Shown: piece after piece, positions 1 to 10,230 of the stretch
Position numbering within the stretch: position 1 is the first letter of the stretch
Layout of the letters: every line of letters starts with the position of its first letter
Source of the DNA: Eutreptiella sp. 'Long Island Sound 2002'
Taxonomy: Eukaryota; Euglenozoa; Euglenophyceae; Eutreptiales; Eutreptiaceae
Direction of reading: 5' to 3'
DNA length: 64,000 bases
Assembly (NCBI GenBank): GCA_964036045.1
Contig: OZ038379.1
Span: 117,193,104 to 117,257,103, forward strand
Position numbers and translations under genes: made by a program
Notes under the pieces: generated by a model
What the model saw: the letters and a program-made list of their open reading frames with translations, nothing else
Told to the model about the DNA's origin: nothing
Database searches by the model: none

Positions 1-14
1 GAAAACGAAGAAAT

Positions 15-150
15 TGGACGAAATTCACAGAAATTCGTACGAATTTCGTACGAATTGCATATTTCCAGAATATTCACACAAATTTATTCACGTGAAATTC
101 GTACGAACTTCGTACGAACTTCATACGAATTTCACTCAAATTTCGTCCAG
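15..150. repeat. TTCGTACGAA-rich array, left copy
   Basis: The palindrome TTCGTACGAA and close variants recur in AT-rich DNA, with a TTCACGTGAAA motif embedded. The same block in the same orientation recurs at 5805-5945, and a related block in inverse orientation lies at 7957-8090. It is the left edge of the truncated copy of the dioxygenase-bearing unit. The repeat is seen directly; its role as a terminal repeat is inferred. Confidence 0.7.
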
Positions 151-275
151 TTTTCCACTAAACAAAGCAAACACACAGGCAAGCACACCTTGCACTCACA
201 TGGGCATGTGATTGACCATGCCCTGGTCTTCGCGCACTTGGGCAACCGCCACGCTGGGGCCATGTTCGCCAGATG

Positions 276-1012
276 TCACAGTGTGGTCGGCCGCTCCGGT
301 GGGGAAATGTCGGTCATGGCGAAGTGGATCTCCGACTCAGCATCGGCATTGTCCGCGTTGCAGACCTCCAGCTGGTGCACGCGCCCCCTGAAGAAGAGCA
401 TGCACTGCTCGCCGACCTCGATGATGGCAAGGTCGGAGGCAGGGGCCTACCGGGAGAGGAAGGTGGGGTGGAGAGGGGCAGGTGGGGGCGCCTGCCGGGA
501 CGGACTCGGGGGGGTCGGCGAAGAGGGCCTGGGCAGTGTCCCCCTCCCACAACCCGACCCTCCCAACCGCCCCCTTCCCCACCCACAACACCTGGTCCAC
601 GCTGGGGACGTCCAAGCTGGACAAATCCCCAGCAACGTCCAGGGCCTCCTTTTGGGGGGGTGGGGTTGTGGTGTGTGGTGTTGGGCTGGTGGTGTTTGTG
701 TGCGTGGTCCGGGGTCCAAAAGTGAAAAGGAGCCCCCTGCAGCCCATCCTTGGAGTATGGGAGGGCGGGCACCCCATGGTGGCGGCTGGTGGCCACCACA
801 AGCAGCATGTCCCCCCGCTGCAGCTCAATGGTGTCCCAGTGCGCCTCCCCTGCCTCCCCCTGGGCCGTCCCGGCCTGCATCGCCACCTGGTAGTCCTCGG
901 ACAAGCAGAGGAAGCTACTTACGTGGCACCCCGAGATGTCCTTGCTGTTGGGAGGGAGCACCTCGGTGTGGGTGGCTACATCGGAGTGGGGGAGGTAGGT
1001 AGGTAGGTGCAC
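276..1012 (-). pseudogene. Truncated 2OG-Fe(II) dioxygenase-like gene (C-terminal part)
   Basis: This minus-strand sequence parallels the C-terminal two thirds of the longer copy at 6063-7896. It keeps the putative iron-binding HSD at its upstream edge, the segment SEDYQVAMQAG, the following SRHHG segment, and the C-terminus EVGEQCMLFF ending at TERM codon 276-278. Upstream of HSD the homology stops abruptly in a (GTAG)n run near 990-1010, so the N-terminal half is missing. The same frame change after PTPPK and the same in-frame TAG before the last block occur in both copies, so they predate the duplication or mark non-coding insertions. Enzyme activity is very unlikely. The family call rests on motif order only. 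Confidence 0.55.
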
Positions 1013-2632
1013 TCGGTCGTGGAGAGACGCCCCATGGTTCCCGCTGGGGTTGCCGCTGTAACGAACAGGAAGAGGCTCCGCGCTTGAAGAGGGGAGGCGA
1101 CTTACATCCCGCTAGACCTGACTGGTGGCCCCCAACATAGCGGCCCCGGGCAACGGCGTGAGGGCTGATCGCCGCCAGCGTGACTGCTTGTCTCGCCGGG
1201 AGGGTGTGCCCCCGTGCTTGCGCACGTCCCCTCCTTTGGGCGGAACCCTAGAGGTTCACCGGACTTCGTGGCGTATCCCGTTCCCAAGGCATGCATGCAC
1301 TTTCTTGGTACTAGGGTTCCGAGGCGCTTGGGTGTCGCACGCTCTGTCTCGAGTCCCTAAGCAGCGCAGGCCTTAGGATGCAGCCTTACCCCCGGTCTCC
1401 GGATCTCGTTTGGCTGGGTCAGCTGCATGGCACGGGCTGCCTCAGTGCCCGGGCTTTGGACACTGCGTTTCCTACTGTTGTGTGGTGCTTGTGTTTGGGT
1501 CTGGGTTGTGGTTGGGTGTGGGTTTTGGTAACCCCGCCAGTCCTGGCTGGGGTCTTGGGCGGGTGTGTGTGGGTACGGTTTATGGTGTCGTCCCTCTTTT
1601 GCCGGCTCGGGTTTGTGGTGTTTGCGGTTGGGCTTGGGTTTTGGCCTGCACCCCACCTTTCGTGGTTGGGGATATGGGACGTGCGTGGTTGCGTGCGCGT
1701 TCTGCCTGCACCCCGCCGTGCGTGCTGGGGTCTGGGTTTCGGCTGCGCCCCGCCACTCCTTGGGGGGTGTTGGGGCGTGTGTGTGCTCGTGTGCCCGTCC
1801 CGCGTGGTCTCCTGCACCTCCTGGTTGGGGGTGCTGTGGGGGGGTGTGTGGTTGGTGCCACGCCCCGCCACTCCTGGCTGGGGCGTCGGGGTGTGTGTGT
1901 GTTTGTGCCCGCGCCCCGTTTGTTCCCCGCCTCTCCTGGCTGGGGTGTGCTGTGTGGGCGTGCGTGTTGGGCCCGGGTCTCCGCTGTGCCCCGCCCTTCT
2001 TGGTGGGGTTGTCGGGGTGTGTTTTATTTGGGGGGGGGGCGTGTCTTGCTTTCGCTTTGTGGTGTTTGTCGCTGGCTGTCCCTATCCCGGGCCTTGTGGT
2101 CCCTGCCCCCCCATCCCCTCTCTTTCGGGCTGGGTTGCTGGCTCTTTTTTTTTTTCTTTTCGTCCCAGCGTGGTGTGTGTCTGCGCGTTTTGGGTGTCCC
2201 TTCTCCCGCTGGGCCGCTGCTCCTGGCTTGGTGTTGCCGGTTTTGGCTGAGTGGTCCCCCTGTGCCCCTTTGGGGGGTTATGTCTTCGGTGCCTTCTGGG
2301 TTGGGGGGCTTGGCCGCCTCTTGCGGTGTTGGTCAGCGGTGTGGTGGCTGTGGGCCGCTCTCCCCCCCCCCCCCCGCTGTTTTTTTTCCGGGGGTTTCTG
2401 CCTGTTCCTCCCTCTGCCTTCCCTGGTCTGGCGCACACACTGGCCCACATTCAGTGTGGTCTTCCGGGTTGCTGTTGGCGGTTGCGTTCTGCTTGGCTGT
2501 GTCCCGGCCCCATGGGTCGGGTTGGTTATGTACACGTTGGGCTTGGCGTTGGGCCCTTGGTATAACCTTATTGTTGCATTGTCAAAGGAGGCATCCTTAG
2601 GTCCCGAAGATACATACCTACCTACCTACCTC
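990..2632. other. G/T-rich insertion bounded by (GTAG)n and (TACC)n
   Basis: The block interrupts the dioxygenase copy at about 990. It starts with a short (GTAG)n run and ends with a short (TACC)n run near 2611-2630, which are inverse to each other. The plus strand is poor in A. Long open frames exist on both strands, but their composition is low-complexity and none shows a recognisable domain. I see no gene in it. It could be a non-autonomous element or a decayed 5' part of a minus-oriented LINE; neither is shown. Confidence 0.45.
1500..2100. repeat. Degenerate 50-65 bp tandem repeat (GT-rich)
   Basis: The core TCCTGGCTGGGG and variants recur about every 50-65 bp (near 1544, 1655, 1819, 1869, 1935 and 1996). 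The cores are separated by GGGTGTGTGTG runs and CCCCGCC blocks. The copies are strongly diverged, typical of an old minisatellite. Confidence 0.5.
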
Positions 2633-4089
2633 AACACCGGAGGGTCCTTCCCACGCTTCAGAATTGCCCTCCATTCTGTGGTGCCGGTCTGTTTTTGTTC
2701 CTTGGTGGCACCCCTCCACGATTGGGGTGTAAGCTCCTTGTGAGGTGTGGGTTTGTGTCCCTTTTCCCCCCCCTCCCCAGGCCAAAGAGTTGTCACAAGC
2801 AGCCTGATGATAGATGCAATCAGGAGTCGGGTAGTCTGAACGAGGAAGGGAGAAGACGCCACTGACAAAACCGGATGGTGCGGACATGGGCGCCGTAGAG
2901 ACAGGATCTTTGGATGCCGCCTGCTCAGGTTCAGGAACTGGGGTGGCTGACGATGGCGGGGGCAGAACAAGGCAACCGGTTCCGTAGGGGTGGCTGCTTC
3001 CTGCCAGGTTAGGTCCTGGCTCTGCCGGCTGGCCGGCTGCGCCAGGCGGCTTCGTGTGGCTCTGGGTTAGGGGGCTGGGGTTGTCCGTGTCCTGCCTCCT
3101 CCGCGGTGCCGGTTTTAACCTTCTGGGTGGACCGCCACCGTTGTTGCCGGGCGCGAGGTGGCCCCGTGTGTGGCCCGCGGTGCCGGTGTGTGGCGCGCTG
3201 GTGCGGCGCTTTCCGGGGTGTGCGGTGGCTTGTTTTGGTTAGTCCTTCAGGCTAGGGTCAGCCGTGCCGTGTTGTGCCGCTCTGTGCCGCGTCGCCGCGT
3301 CGTGCTGTGGCGTGTTGCACCTTGGGGTGCGTTGTCGTGGTGCGTTGCACTGTGGCGCGCTGCGGTGCGGTGTGCCGTGCTGCCTTGTGTTGTGCCATGG
3401 TGGGTCGGTGGAGGTCAGCCTGGCTTCTGTCTTGGTGCGGAGTGCGGGTCGGAGTGTGGCTGGCTGGTGGCCGGGGGGTGCGGTTAGGTGTGGGTGGCTC
3501 GCTGGGTCCGTGCTGTGGGGGCCTGGGCGTGCCGCTCGGGCTGGTGGGTCGGGTAGGTGTCCGTGGGGTTGCCCTCCCTTGGGGCCTGTGCCTTGGTCCC
3601 GTGTCCTCTGGGGGTCCCGGTCCCTATCCCCGGGTGCTGTGGCCGTGCCTTTGTCCTCTTCCGGTGCATGTGAGGTGGCCCTTGTGGTTGCCGGGGTCAT
3701 CGCCTGGCGGTGAGGGCGCGGTGGTGGGCTGCGCGGCGGTGTTTCCTGCAGCTTCCTGTGACGGTGTAGCCCGTTCTCCCCGTGTAGGTTTGTCCTCCAC
3801 CCCCTGTGTGGTTTCCGGTGGCTGGTGGGTGTGCGCTGGTGTGATCCGTACGGCGTCTGATTCGTGCTGCGGCGGCGCGTGTTGGGGTTGTGCGTCCCCG
3901 GGAGTCGTGCGGCCTTCGCTGGGGGTGGGTTGGCGCTGGTCCCTCCGTCGTGGTATGCCCTTCCTGGGTGTGGGTCGTGGCGCCTGCCGTGGTGTCCTCT
4001 TCCTCTGTGCCTGGGTCCCCGCTCCTGCCCCTTCCTGGTCCTTGGGTGGTATCTTGCCCCCACGCTGTGTCGCTTCTGGTGCCCTGTCC
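2633..4089. other. Low-complexity stretch without a supported gene
   Basis: The first 400 bp are of mixed composition. A minus-strand frame around 2850-2990 reads like ordinary protein (PSGFVSGVFSLPRSD) but is short and isolated. From 3040 on the plus strand is a G/T/C-rich run with many GTGC and GTTGTG words. Open frames here are composition artefacts. I see no RNA gene or promoter. Confidence 0.4.
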
Positions 4090-5330
4090 CTATGGGCGCC
4101 TGCCCCTCACTTGGAGCCCCTCCGTGGCCCCTTGCCTGAGTGTCCCTTTCTGTCCCTTGCCCTCCCCTTGCCCGTGCCCTTCCCCTTCCCGGTGTGGTGG
4201 TGGTGGGGTGGGGGGGGGGGCGCCGATGGCCCAGGCCTGAGGGTGGGTGGCCTGGAGCCATTGGCGGAGGGCTCCGGGGTTGTTTGGGGGGCGGAGGCCC
4301 TGGACCGCGTCGCGGAGGAGGGCCTCCAATGCCGCTTGCGGCATGATGGGCTCCGGGGCGGCGTCGTTGGGGTCGGCGTGGGTGCGGGTGCGCACCTCCT
4401 CGAAGGTTCGCACCATGTGCACCCCTTCTCGCCTTCCCCCTCCCCCGGCACACTTCACCCAGCGGCGGAGCTCCTGCAAAGCGGGGGCAGACGACCAGGC
4501 GAGGTGGGCGAGGGCCTGGGGGGGGGAGGGGTCCGAGCTTGAAGTCCTGGAGCGGCGGGGGGAGGACGTGGACCTGCGGTGTTGGCAGGGGTGGCGGTGC
4601 CCGGGGGAGCGGGAGCGGCGGTGGCGGGGGCTGGGGGTGGAGGACGGGTACAGGCGGAGGGGGGAACGGGATGGGGAGGTAGACATGGGGCGGCGGTGGC
4701 GTGCTTGGCGGCACCTGGGGGAGCGGGAGCGGTGGTGGCGGGGGCTGGGGGTGGTGGATGGGTATTGGCGGCGGGGGGAACAGGGAGCCTGGTAGGGCCT
4801 GTGGGGGGAGGGGGAGGTGGACGTGGGGCAGTGGTGGCGTGCCGGGCGGCGCCGGGCGGAGCGTGAGCGGTGGTGGCGGGGGCTCGGGGTGGGAGTCGCG
4901 TACGGGCGGAGGGCGGAGCGAGAAGTCCGGTGGGGCCCGTCGGGGGAGGGGGAGGTGGACATGGTGCGGGGGGTGGCGCGTGTGGTGGCGCCCGGGGAAG
5001 CATGAGCGGCTAGAGCGGGGCCCCGGGGGGTTGTGGTGGCGCCTTGGGGAGGGGGAGCGGCTCGAGTGGGTGGTTGAGGCGCGGTGGCGGTGTGGGGAGT
5101 GTGGGCGCCGGGGGTCGTGGTCACCGCTCCCTCCTACCCAATCCGCAACACCCCGATTTGCACCGTCCAGTGCCCACTCACAAGCCTGTAGGCAAACAGG
5201 CCCACCAGCTCCTGCCCCTCGGGAAGGTTGGACCCCCCCGTGACCACCATGGGGCAGGGGAAAGAGATGTGGAGGGTGCCCTACACCCCCCCGGACTCCA
5301 AGACCATGTCCCAATGGCAGAGAGACGCCG
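4090..5330 (-). pseudogene. Broken Pro/Arg/Ser-rich protein gene of unknown function
   Basis: One minus-strand frame runs from about 5330 to 4090 with two in-frame TAG codons (5281-5283 and 5134-5136). Its first part (LHISFPCPMVVTGG, then LVGLFAYRLVSGHWTV) and its last folded-looking part (LRRWVKC, then QAALEALLRDAVQGLRPPNN) have normal protein composition. The middle, encoded by a minisatellite, is Pro/Arg/Ser/His-rich with RHHRSRS words. I recognise no family. The order of short globular block, basic repeat and helical block could fit a Gag-like or nucleic-acid-binding protein, but that is a guess. The coding call rests on frame continuity across about 1.2 kb. Confidence 0.35.
4560..5060. 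repeat. Purine-rich minisatellite, about 115-140 bp period
   Basis: The word GCGGTGGCGGGGGCTGGGGG and variants recur near 4615, 4731 and 4871, alternating with GGGGGAGGTGGACRTGG blocks. The unit is degenerate. Read on the minus strand it gives the Pro/Arg/Ser-rich centre of the gene at 4090-5330. Confidence 0.6.
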
Positions 5331-5792
5331 CTGCCGCCCATCGGGCTCGGGCGGCACCTTTTGGGTCCAGGCCAGATCCGGCTGCCTGGCGGCCAGGGTG
5401 ACCTGGTCCAGGGGGGGGTTGGTGTGGGCTTGGCCCAAGTCGTCGGGGGATGGCATGGGCACGACCACCTCGCGCGCCACATGCCCCGCCGGCGGTGCTG
5501 GCCTCGCTGCCGGCGCCTGCCGAACGTCCATACCACCGCGAGCCCTCACTGCGCACACTGCCGGCCTCGCTCGGGGCCCGTCCACCCCCGGCGCCTCCCG
5601 CCCGGTCGCCACCGGTACCTGCGGGCCGGTCGCCGTGCTCCTCGGGCAATCAGGCCCGGGGCTGGTACCTGCCCCGGGTGTGGCGCCGAATGTCCGGCGA
5701 CCACGTGGAGAACAACACCTACAGATGAGGGGATGTGTGCAAGGCACAAATTGAGAAAGGTGGAGTGGACATGAGGGGATGCAACAACAAAA
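5331..5792. other. Flank between broken gene and dioxygenase unit
   Basis: GC-rich up to about 5720. Minus-strand frames contain ordinary-looking peptide (VVVPMPSPDDLGQAHTNPPL near 5400-5460), probably an upstream part of the same broken gene in a shifted frame. The last 70 bp turn AT-rich and purine-rich (AACAACAAAACGAAG) and lead into the TTCGTACGAA array. No start codon or splice site can be fixed. Confidence 0.3.
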
Positions 5793-5804
5793 CGAAGAAA
5801 TCGG

Positions 5805-5945
5805 ACGAAATTCACAGAAATTTGTACGAATTTTGTACCAATTTCACATTTCCAGAATATTCACACAAATTTATTCACGTGAAATTCGCACAAACCTCGT
5901 ACGAACCTCGTACGAATTTCACTCGAATTTTGTCCAATTTTCCAC
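5805..5945. repeat. TTCGTACGAA-rich array, inner left copy
   Basis: A near copy of 15-150, with CTCGTACGAA and TTTGTACGAA variants and TTCACGTGAAATTCG. It is inverse to the block at 7957-8090. Confidence 0.7.
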
Positions 5946-6062
5946 TAAACAAAGCAAACACACAAGCAAGCAAACCTTGCACTCACATGGGCATGTGATT
6001 GACCATGCCCCGGTCTTCTCGCACTTGGGCAACCGCCACGCTGGGGCCATGTTCGCCAGATG

Positions 6063-7896
6063 TCACAGTGTGGTCGGCCGCTCCGGGGGGGAAATGTCGG
6101 TCACCGCGAAGTGGATCTCTGACTCCGCATCGGCATTGTCCGCGTTGCAGACCTCCAGCTGGTGCACGCGCCCCATGAAGAAGAGCATGCACTGCTCGCC
6201 GACCTCGATGACGGCGAGGTCGGAGGCAGGGGCCTACCGGGAGAGGAAGGTGGGGTGGAAGGGGCAGGTGGGGGGGCCTGCTGGGACCAACTCGGGAGGG
6301 TCCGCAAAGAGGGCCTGGGCAGTATTCCCCTCCCACAACCCGACCCTCCCAACCGCCCCCTTCCCCACCCACAACACGTGGTCCACGCTGGGGAAGTCCC
6401 AGCTGGACAAATCCCCAGCAACGTCCAGGGCCTCCTTTTGGGGGGGTGGGGTCCTGGTGTGTGGTGTTGGGCTGGTTGTGTTTGTGTGCGCGGTCGGGGG
6501 TCCAAAAGTGAAAAGGAGCCCCCTGCAGCCCATCCTTGGAGTCTGGGAGGGCGGGCAACCCATGGTGGCGGCTGGTGGCCACCACAAGCATCATGTCTTC
6601 CTGCTGCAGCTCAATGGTGTCCCAGTGCGCCTCCCCCGCCTCCCCCTGGGCGCTCCCGGCCTGCATCGCCACCTGGTAGTCCTCTGACAAGCAGAGGAAG
6701 CTACTTAGGTGGCACCCTGAGATTTCCCTGCTGTTGGGGGGGAGCACCTCGCTGTGGGTGGCGACATCAGAGTGGGCGAGCTGCAGCCCGCTCCCCACAC
6801 TCGCCACGATGAAGCTGCGCGGCGTCATTGGGTGGAGGTCCCCAAATTTGAGGGACACTTTCCGTGAGGTGGGGCCGGCACTTCTTTAAGAGAGGCCCCC
6901 CCACCCCCGACCCCAAGTTGCTCTTGCTTTGCCAACGCCGGGCGAGCTCATGCTCCTTGGCCGGATCTTCATATCGCGCAGCGTTGAAAAGGAGCTCAAA
7001 ATTTTTTGAGACAACTTTTTCGTCCCCGCTGCCCTACGCCTTCATCGCCTTGTTCCACCACACCTCACAATCCCGTGCTGCCGCAAGCCCCCGAAGCACA
7101 ATGTAGCCGTTCCCTTCAACAAAGTTGAGGGGCGGCTGGGAGGGGCCAATCCTGTCGGGGGCGGGGTCAGGGTTGCCCATCACCCCATGTGGGGGGTCGG
7201 GAAGGGGTTCGATGCGGAGGGGGGGTTCACTCGAAATGAAGGGGGGCGCCATTGAGGCACCACGGTACCATTGCAAAGAACCTGTGCTGTAGAAGGCGGG
7301 GTGGGTAATGTCGGCGATGTGCACCTGGGGGGGGATGGTGGGATGGAAAGGGGCAATGCCCAAATCATCCCACCACCGGGGGTTGGCAAGGTGCCAGGAG
7401 AAGGGGAAAAAAGAGTGGTCTGCCGGTGCACCTGCAGCAGGATCCTGCAGGCACACCCTGTTGCAGTGGGGGGGGTATGGACGAGGTTAGTGGTGGGGTA
7501 CACCTGGACGGGGGCGTCCTTAGGCTTCCCCACAGGGTTGGTGCGCATGGAATTGAGGAGCCGGTCAACGCTGGAAGGGAGAGGGGTTAGGGGCAGAAAT
7601 TTAAGGGAGTGGAGTTGGCGGTGCAGTTCCCTTCAAAACGTTGGGGCCCAGCCCCTCCCCCCGAGGTAGGAATTGCGGGTGGGCCTGCGCATGTCGATGT
7701 GGATGACCTCAGGGGAGGGGTCGAGGGATGCTGCCCCGCCCACAACATCATCCACCCCCAGTGCCCCCGACAGGTACGTCGCCTCCTCCAATTCATGCTG
7801 GGACACGGGGAGGGCTTGGTAATGGGCGAGGGTGTCGGCTGCGGGGTTGGGGCGCGAGGCCAGGCTGGCGAGCTGGGACATAGTCTGCTGGGACAT
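6063..7896 (-). pseudogene. 2-oxoglutarate/Fe(II)-dioxygenase-like (PhyH-type) gene, frameshifted
   Basis: Start chosen at the minus-strand ATG at 7896 (MSQQTMSQLASLASRPNPAA). The chain can be followed through several frames. The N-terminal block includes PEVIHIDMRRPTRNSY. A central block has GNGYIVLRGLAA near 7090-7120, the usual entry of PhyH-like enzymes. Then come ELLFNAARYEDPAKEHELAR, the HSD at 6765-6773 (an HxD iron site), and SRHHG near 6556-6573, a candidate second iron His, followed by GAPFHFW. The end is EVGEQCMLFF with stop at 6063-6065. That order is what a double-stranded beta-helix oxygenase would show. Frame changes fall mostly in homopolymers (for example C7/A4 at about 6440), and an in-frame TAG lies near 6235. 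Introns, assembly homopolymer errors or true decay could each explain them. The oxygenase assignment is inferred from motifs, and the substrate is unknown. Confidence 0.5.
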
Positions 7897-7956
7897 TGTC
7901 AAAAGAGAATGCGAAGACAGTTTGAGAGCTGTGAGAAAGCGAAACAGTGGAAATGA

Positions 7957-8090
7957 GGGTGAATTCGTACGAAATTCGTACCAAATTCGTACAAATTCGT
8001 ACGAAATTCGTGCGAATTTCACAGTCTCGTGAATATGTGAATCTAGCGTGAGTTTCTGCGTGAATTGGGGAACGTGAATTTCACATTCTG
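7957..8090. repeat. TTCGTACGAA-rich array, right inverted copy
   Basis: Five TTCGTACGAA-like words in about 60 bp, followed by TTTCACAGTCTCGTGAATA. Read on the minus strand it parallels the left array: TATTCACG, then GTGAAATTCG, then repeated TCGTACGAA. It lies about 60 bp upstream of the start codon of the dioxygenase-like gene, so it could also serve as its promoter region. Confidence 0.6.
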
Positions 8091-8133
8091 GCGAATCTCA
8101 CCAATTGTGTTGAACAATGCGGCTACTTCAAAA

Positions 8134-9441
8134 CTGTAAATTCCACATATTTGTTGGATCTTACTTTGGGCGAAGGTAGCACGGCAAAAGCACACCATAG
8201 CACCGGAATTCGAGCAAAACACAGCAGTTAAAATTTCCCTTGGCTCTTTTCAATAGCAAACAATGCAGTGAATTCCAGGAATGATCTCTCACTTGAGTGG
8301 TGACAATTCAATGTGTCAACAAAACACCAACCTGAAAGGTTGCAAGAAGAATGGCACAAATGCCTTGTTGAACCTTACAAATTGATAAAAAAAGATTTGT
8401 AAATCATGCAAAAGCTCATTTTATATCAAAGTCATAGTGACGCGTTCCCGTGGGGGGCCTGGCCACGGGACGCTGCGGCGGACGCGCACAAGCAAGCAGG
8501 CAGGCAAAGCACTGCGCTCACAAGGGCATCCTCATGCTCGTGTCATGTGACAAAGCGTTTCAGGATCCTTGCCACTCTGAAACAAGGGAACAAAAGTATG
8601 TACAGAAACACATCAGGATATGTACACATGGGGTGAAGACTGGACTGAGGTAAGGGCATCACAGGACAATTGACACTCAGTCCCAACTCATATCCCAATC
8701 CCAGGTCCGACCCTCTCAGTGGCTTGCAGGGGCGGGGGCTCAAACACAACCCATGCCCTGCCCAGTCCGGACCCTGAAACCCTGCCAATAGGGGAGGGTG
8801 TCCCGCCCAGCCACAGGCGAGTTTCTCGGAACCAGGGAGCAGCAAAGCCAACAGAAAGTTGCCCCCTATGCTCCCACAACGACAGGTCCCAACTCCTCTT
8901 TGAGTCAGAGATAAGGCCCCGCCATTATCCCCTAGGAGTTGGTAGCTGAAAATGGGCTGTTTCAGCCCAGACTGATATTAGCTCCGAAAACTCCAAAATT
9001 GACCCCTCGTCCGGACCATCCAGAGGTAGGGACGAGACAACTGACTCTATGCCCTTCGAGCATGATATCCCTGGAGCCCTCACCCAACCTGGTTCCCTCT
9101 GAGTTCCGGGCATCAGGGCGCCACGGGTTCGCCAAGTCTGGTCATGATGCCAAAATCACCAAAATTGGCGTCATTCCCACGCGTGACTCGCCCGGCCAGG
9201 GCAAGGCCAATGGCTCACAGGATAGGAGGCAGGACCTAAGACCTATATCTGAGTGCACAACCTAGAATTAGGTCGGGACTCCCCCTGGGCAGAGATATGG
9301 GGCCGCCAATTGACCACACGGGGGGCTGAAATTGGGGTCCCAAAAGGGGGTCATTTTGGCTGCTCAAAATGAGCCAAAACTGGGGGTATCTGCAATGGTA
9401 TATCTCCACGCCGGCTTGGAGATCGGATCGGCCATTCCATA
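8134..9441. repeat. Dispersed AT-rich repeat H, copy 1
   Basis: This 1308-bp stretch matches 56989-58296 over its whole length with few mismatches, in the same orientation. It contains a short GC patch (8440-8520) and no convincing ORF. Copy 2 is cut at both ends by the 3' tails of the two LINE copies, so the true ends of the repeat are not visible. Its nature (host duplication, solo repeat or part of an unseen element) is open. Confidence 0.8.
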
Positions 9442-10230
9442 TGCGATCCACTGGGAGTCCAACAAAGACTCACATGTACTTGGCCCTCAAGGATCTCCAT
9501 GCCACTCGGCGTGGTGACAATCCAAACCGGGTACACAAATGCCAAAATGGCAAAATTGGTCGTCTCGGTCGACCGTCCAGGGTAGGAAACCTTGGCGATA
9601 TTGACACACCAAGCCTTGATTCACAATCCTTGATATCCCCTTTGGTCCCATGCCCTGGGCTATGGCTTGCTGTCACACTGGCTGCTTGCTGTTCATCGAG
9701 GGGATGAACACGCGGATGGGGCAGAAAGCAGCATGCGGTGCAAAGGGGGAGATCATGGATCACACCAAAAGTTGAATAACTCCGGATGAGCCGGAGGAGC
9801 AAATACGAAACTCAATGTTGTTCAACCCTCGGTCATATGCTACAATATGCGTTTTTCCCTTCTGGCTAGATTCCGTGCCCCACGGAGATATGGTAGTTCC
9901 AATATGGTACACAATGGCAAAACCAGGGAAATTTGGCCAAAATGGCCCGCACTCATGATTCCATATCTCCATGGCCACAGCGAAGATCCTTTCAATCAAA
10001 TGTGCTATAGACACATGGGACTTAGGTCCCAATATATGCCGCTTGCCAACCCTCATGGTCGCCTCTAGCTATTTTCCTCATTGGGGAGAACGTGACACAC
10101 AAATGGGGCAGAATGGCAACATACCCCAAATTGGGTGACTCACAACTCTCCCTTCAAGAGGAGAGGCCATATGGGGAAACACCCCATTCGATGCGGGTTT
10201 ATGTGCCCTCTCCGAATTGCCCTTACCCTT
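9442..10230. other. AT-rich stretch without gene
   Basis: Continuation of H1 beyond the duplicated part. Words such as CCAAAATGGCAAAATTGG recur, but there is no ORF with protein-like composition on either strand. At about 10,230 the composition changes to a T-poor plus strand, which I take as the approach of LINE A. Confidence 0.5.

Larger units (their letters stand above)
5793..8100 (-). mobile_element. Candidate mobile unit: dioxygenase-like gene between inverted TTCGTACGAA arrays
   Basis: A minus-strand gene (6063-7896) is bracketed by AT-rich arrays at 5805-5945 and 7957-8090 that are inverse to each other. Both have TTCACG followed by GTGAAATTCG and then several TCGTACGAA words. A truncated copy of the left half lies at 1-1010, so the unit is repeated. 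Inverted ends around a gene suggest a DNA transposon or a passenger unit. No transposase motif (DDE, RVE, tyrosine recombinase) is visible, and no target-site duplication can be fixed, so this could also be a duplicated gene with repeat-rich flanks. Confidence 0.4.

Noticed and set aside
1125-1376. Possible structured RNA around the GC-rich hairpins at 1.1-1.4 kb.
   Set aside because: I could not draw a tRNA, snRNA or riboswitch-like fold with conserved boxes.
4560-5060. CRISPR-like array.
   Set aside because: The spacing is irregular, repeat and spacer are both G-rich and degenerate, there are no cas genes, and the context is eukaryotic.
3239-5536. A 765-codon minus-strand open frame as one gene.
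   Set aside because: Most of it is Pro/Arg/His-rich translation of G/T-rich DNA. The protein-like blocks lie in another frame (4090-5330).
8406-8653. Short ORFs in repeat H that are shared with copy 2.
   Set aside because: The sharing follows from the duplication. The frames are short, overlap each other and have no protein-like composition.
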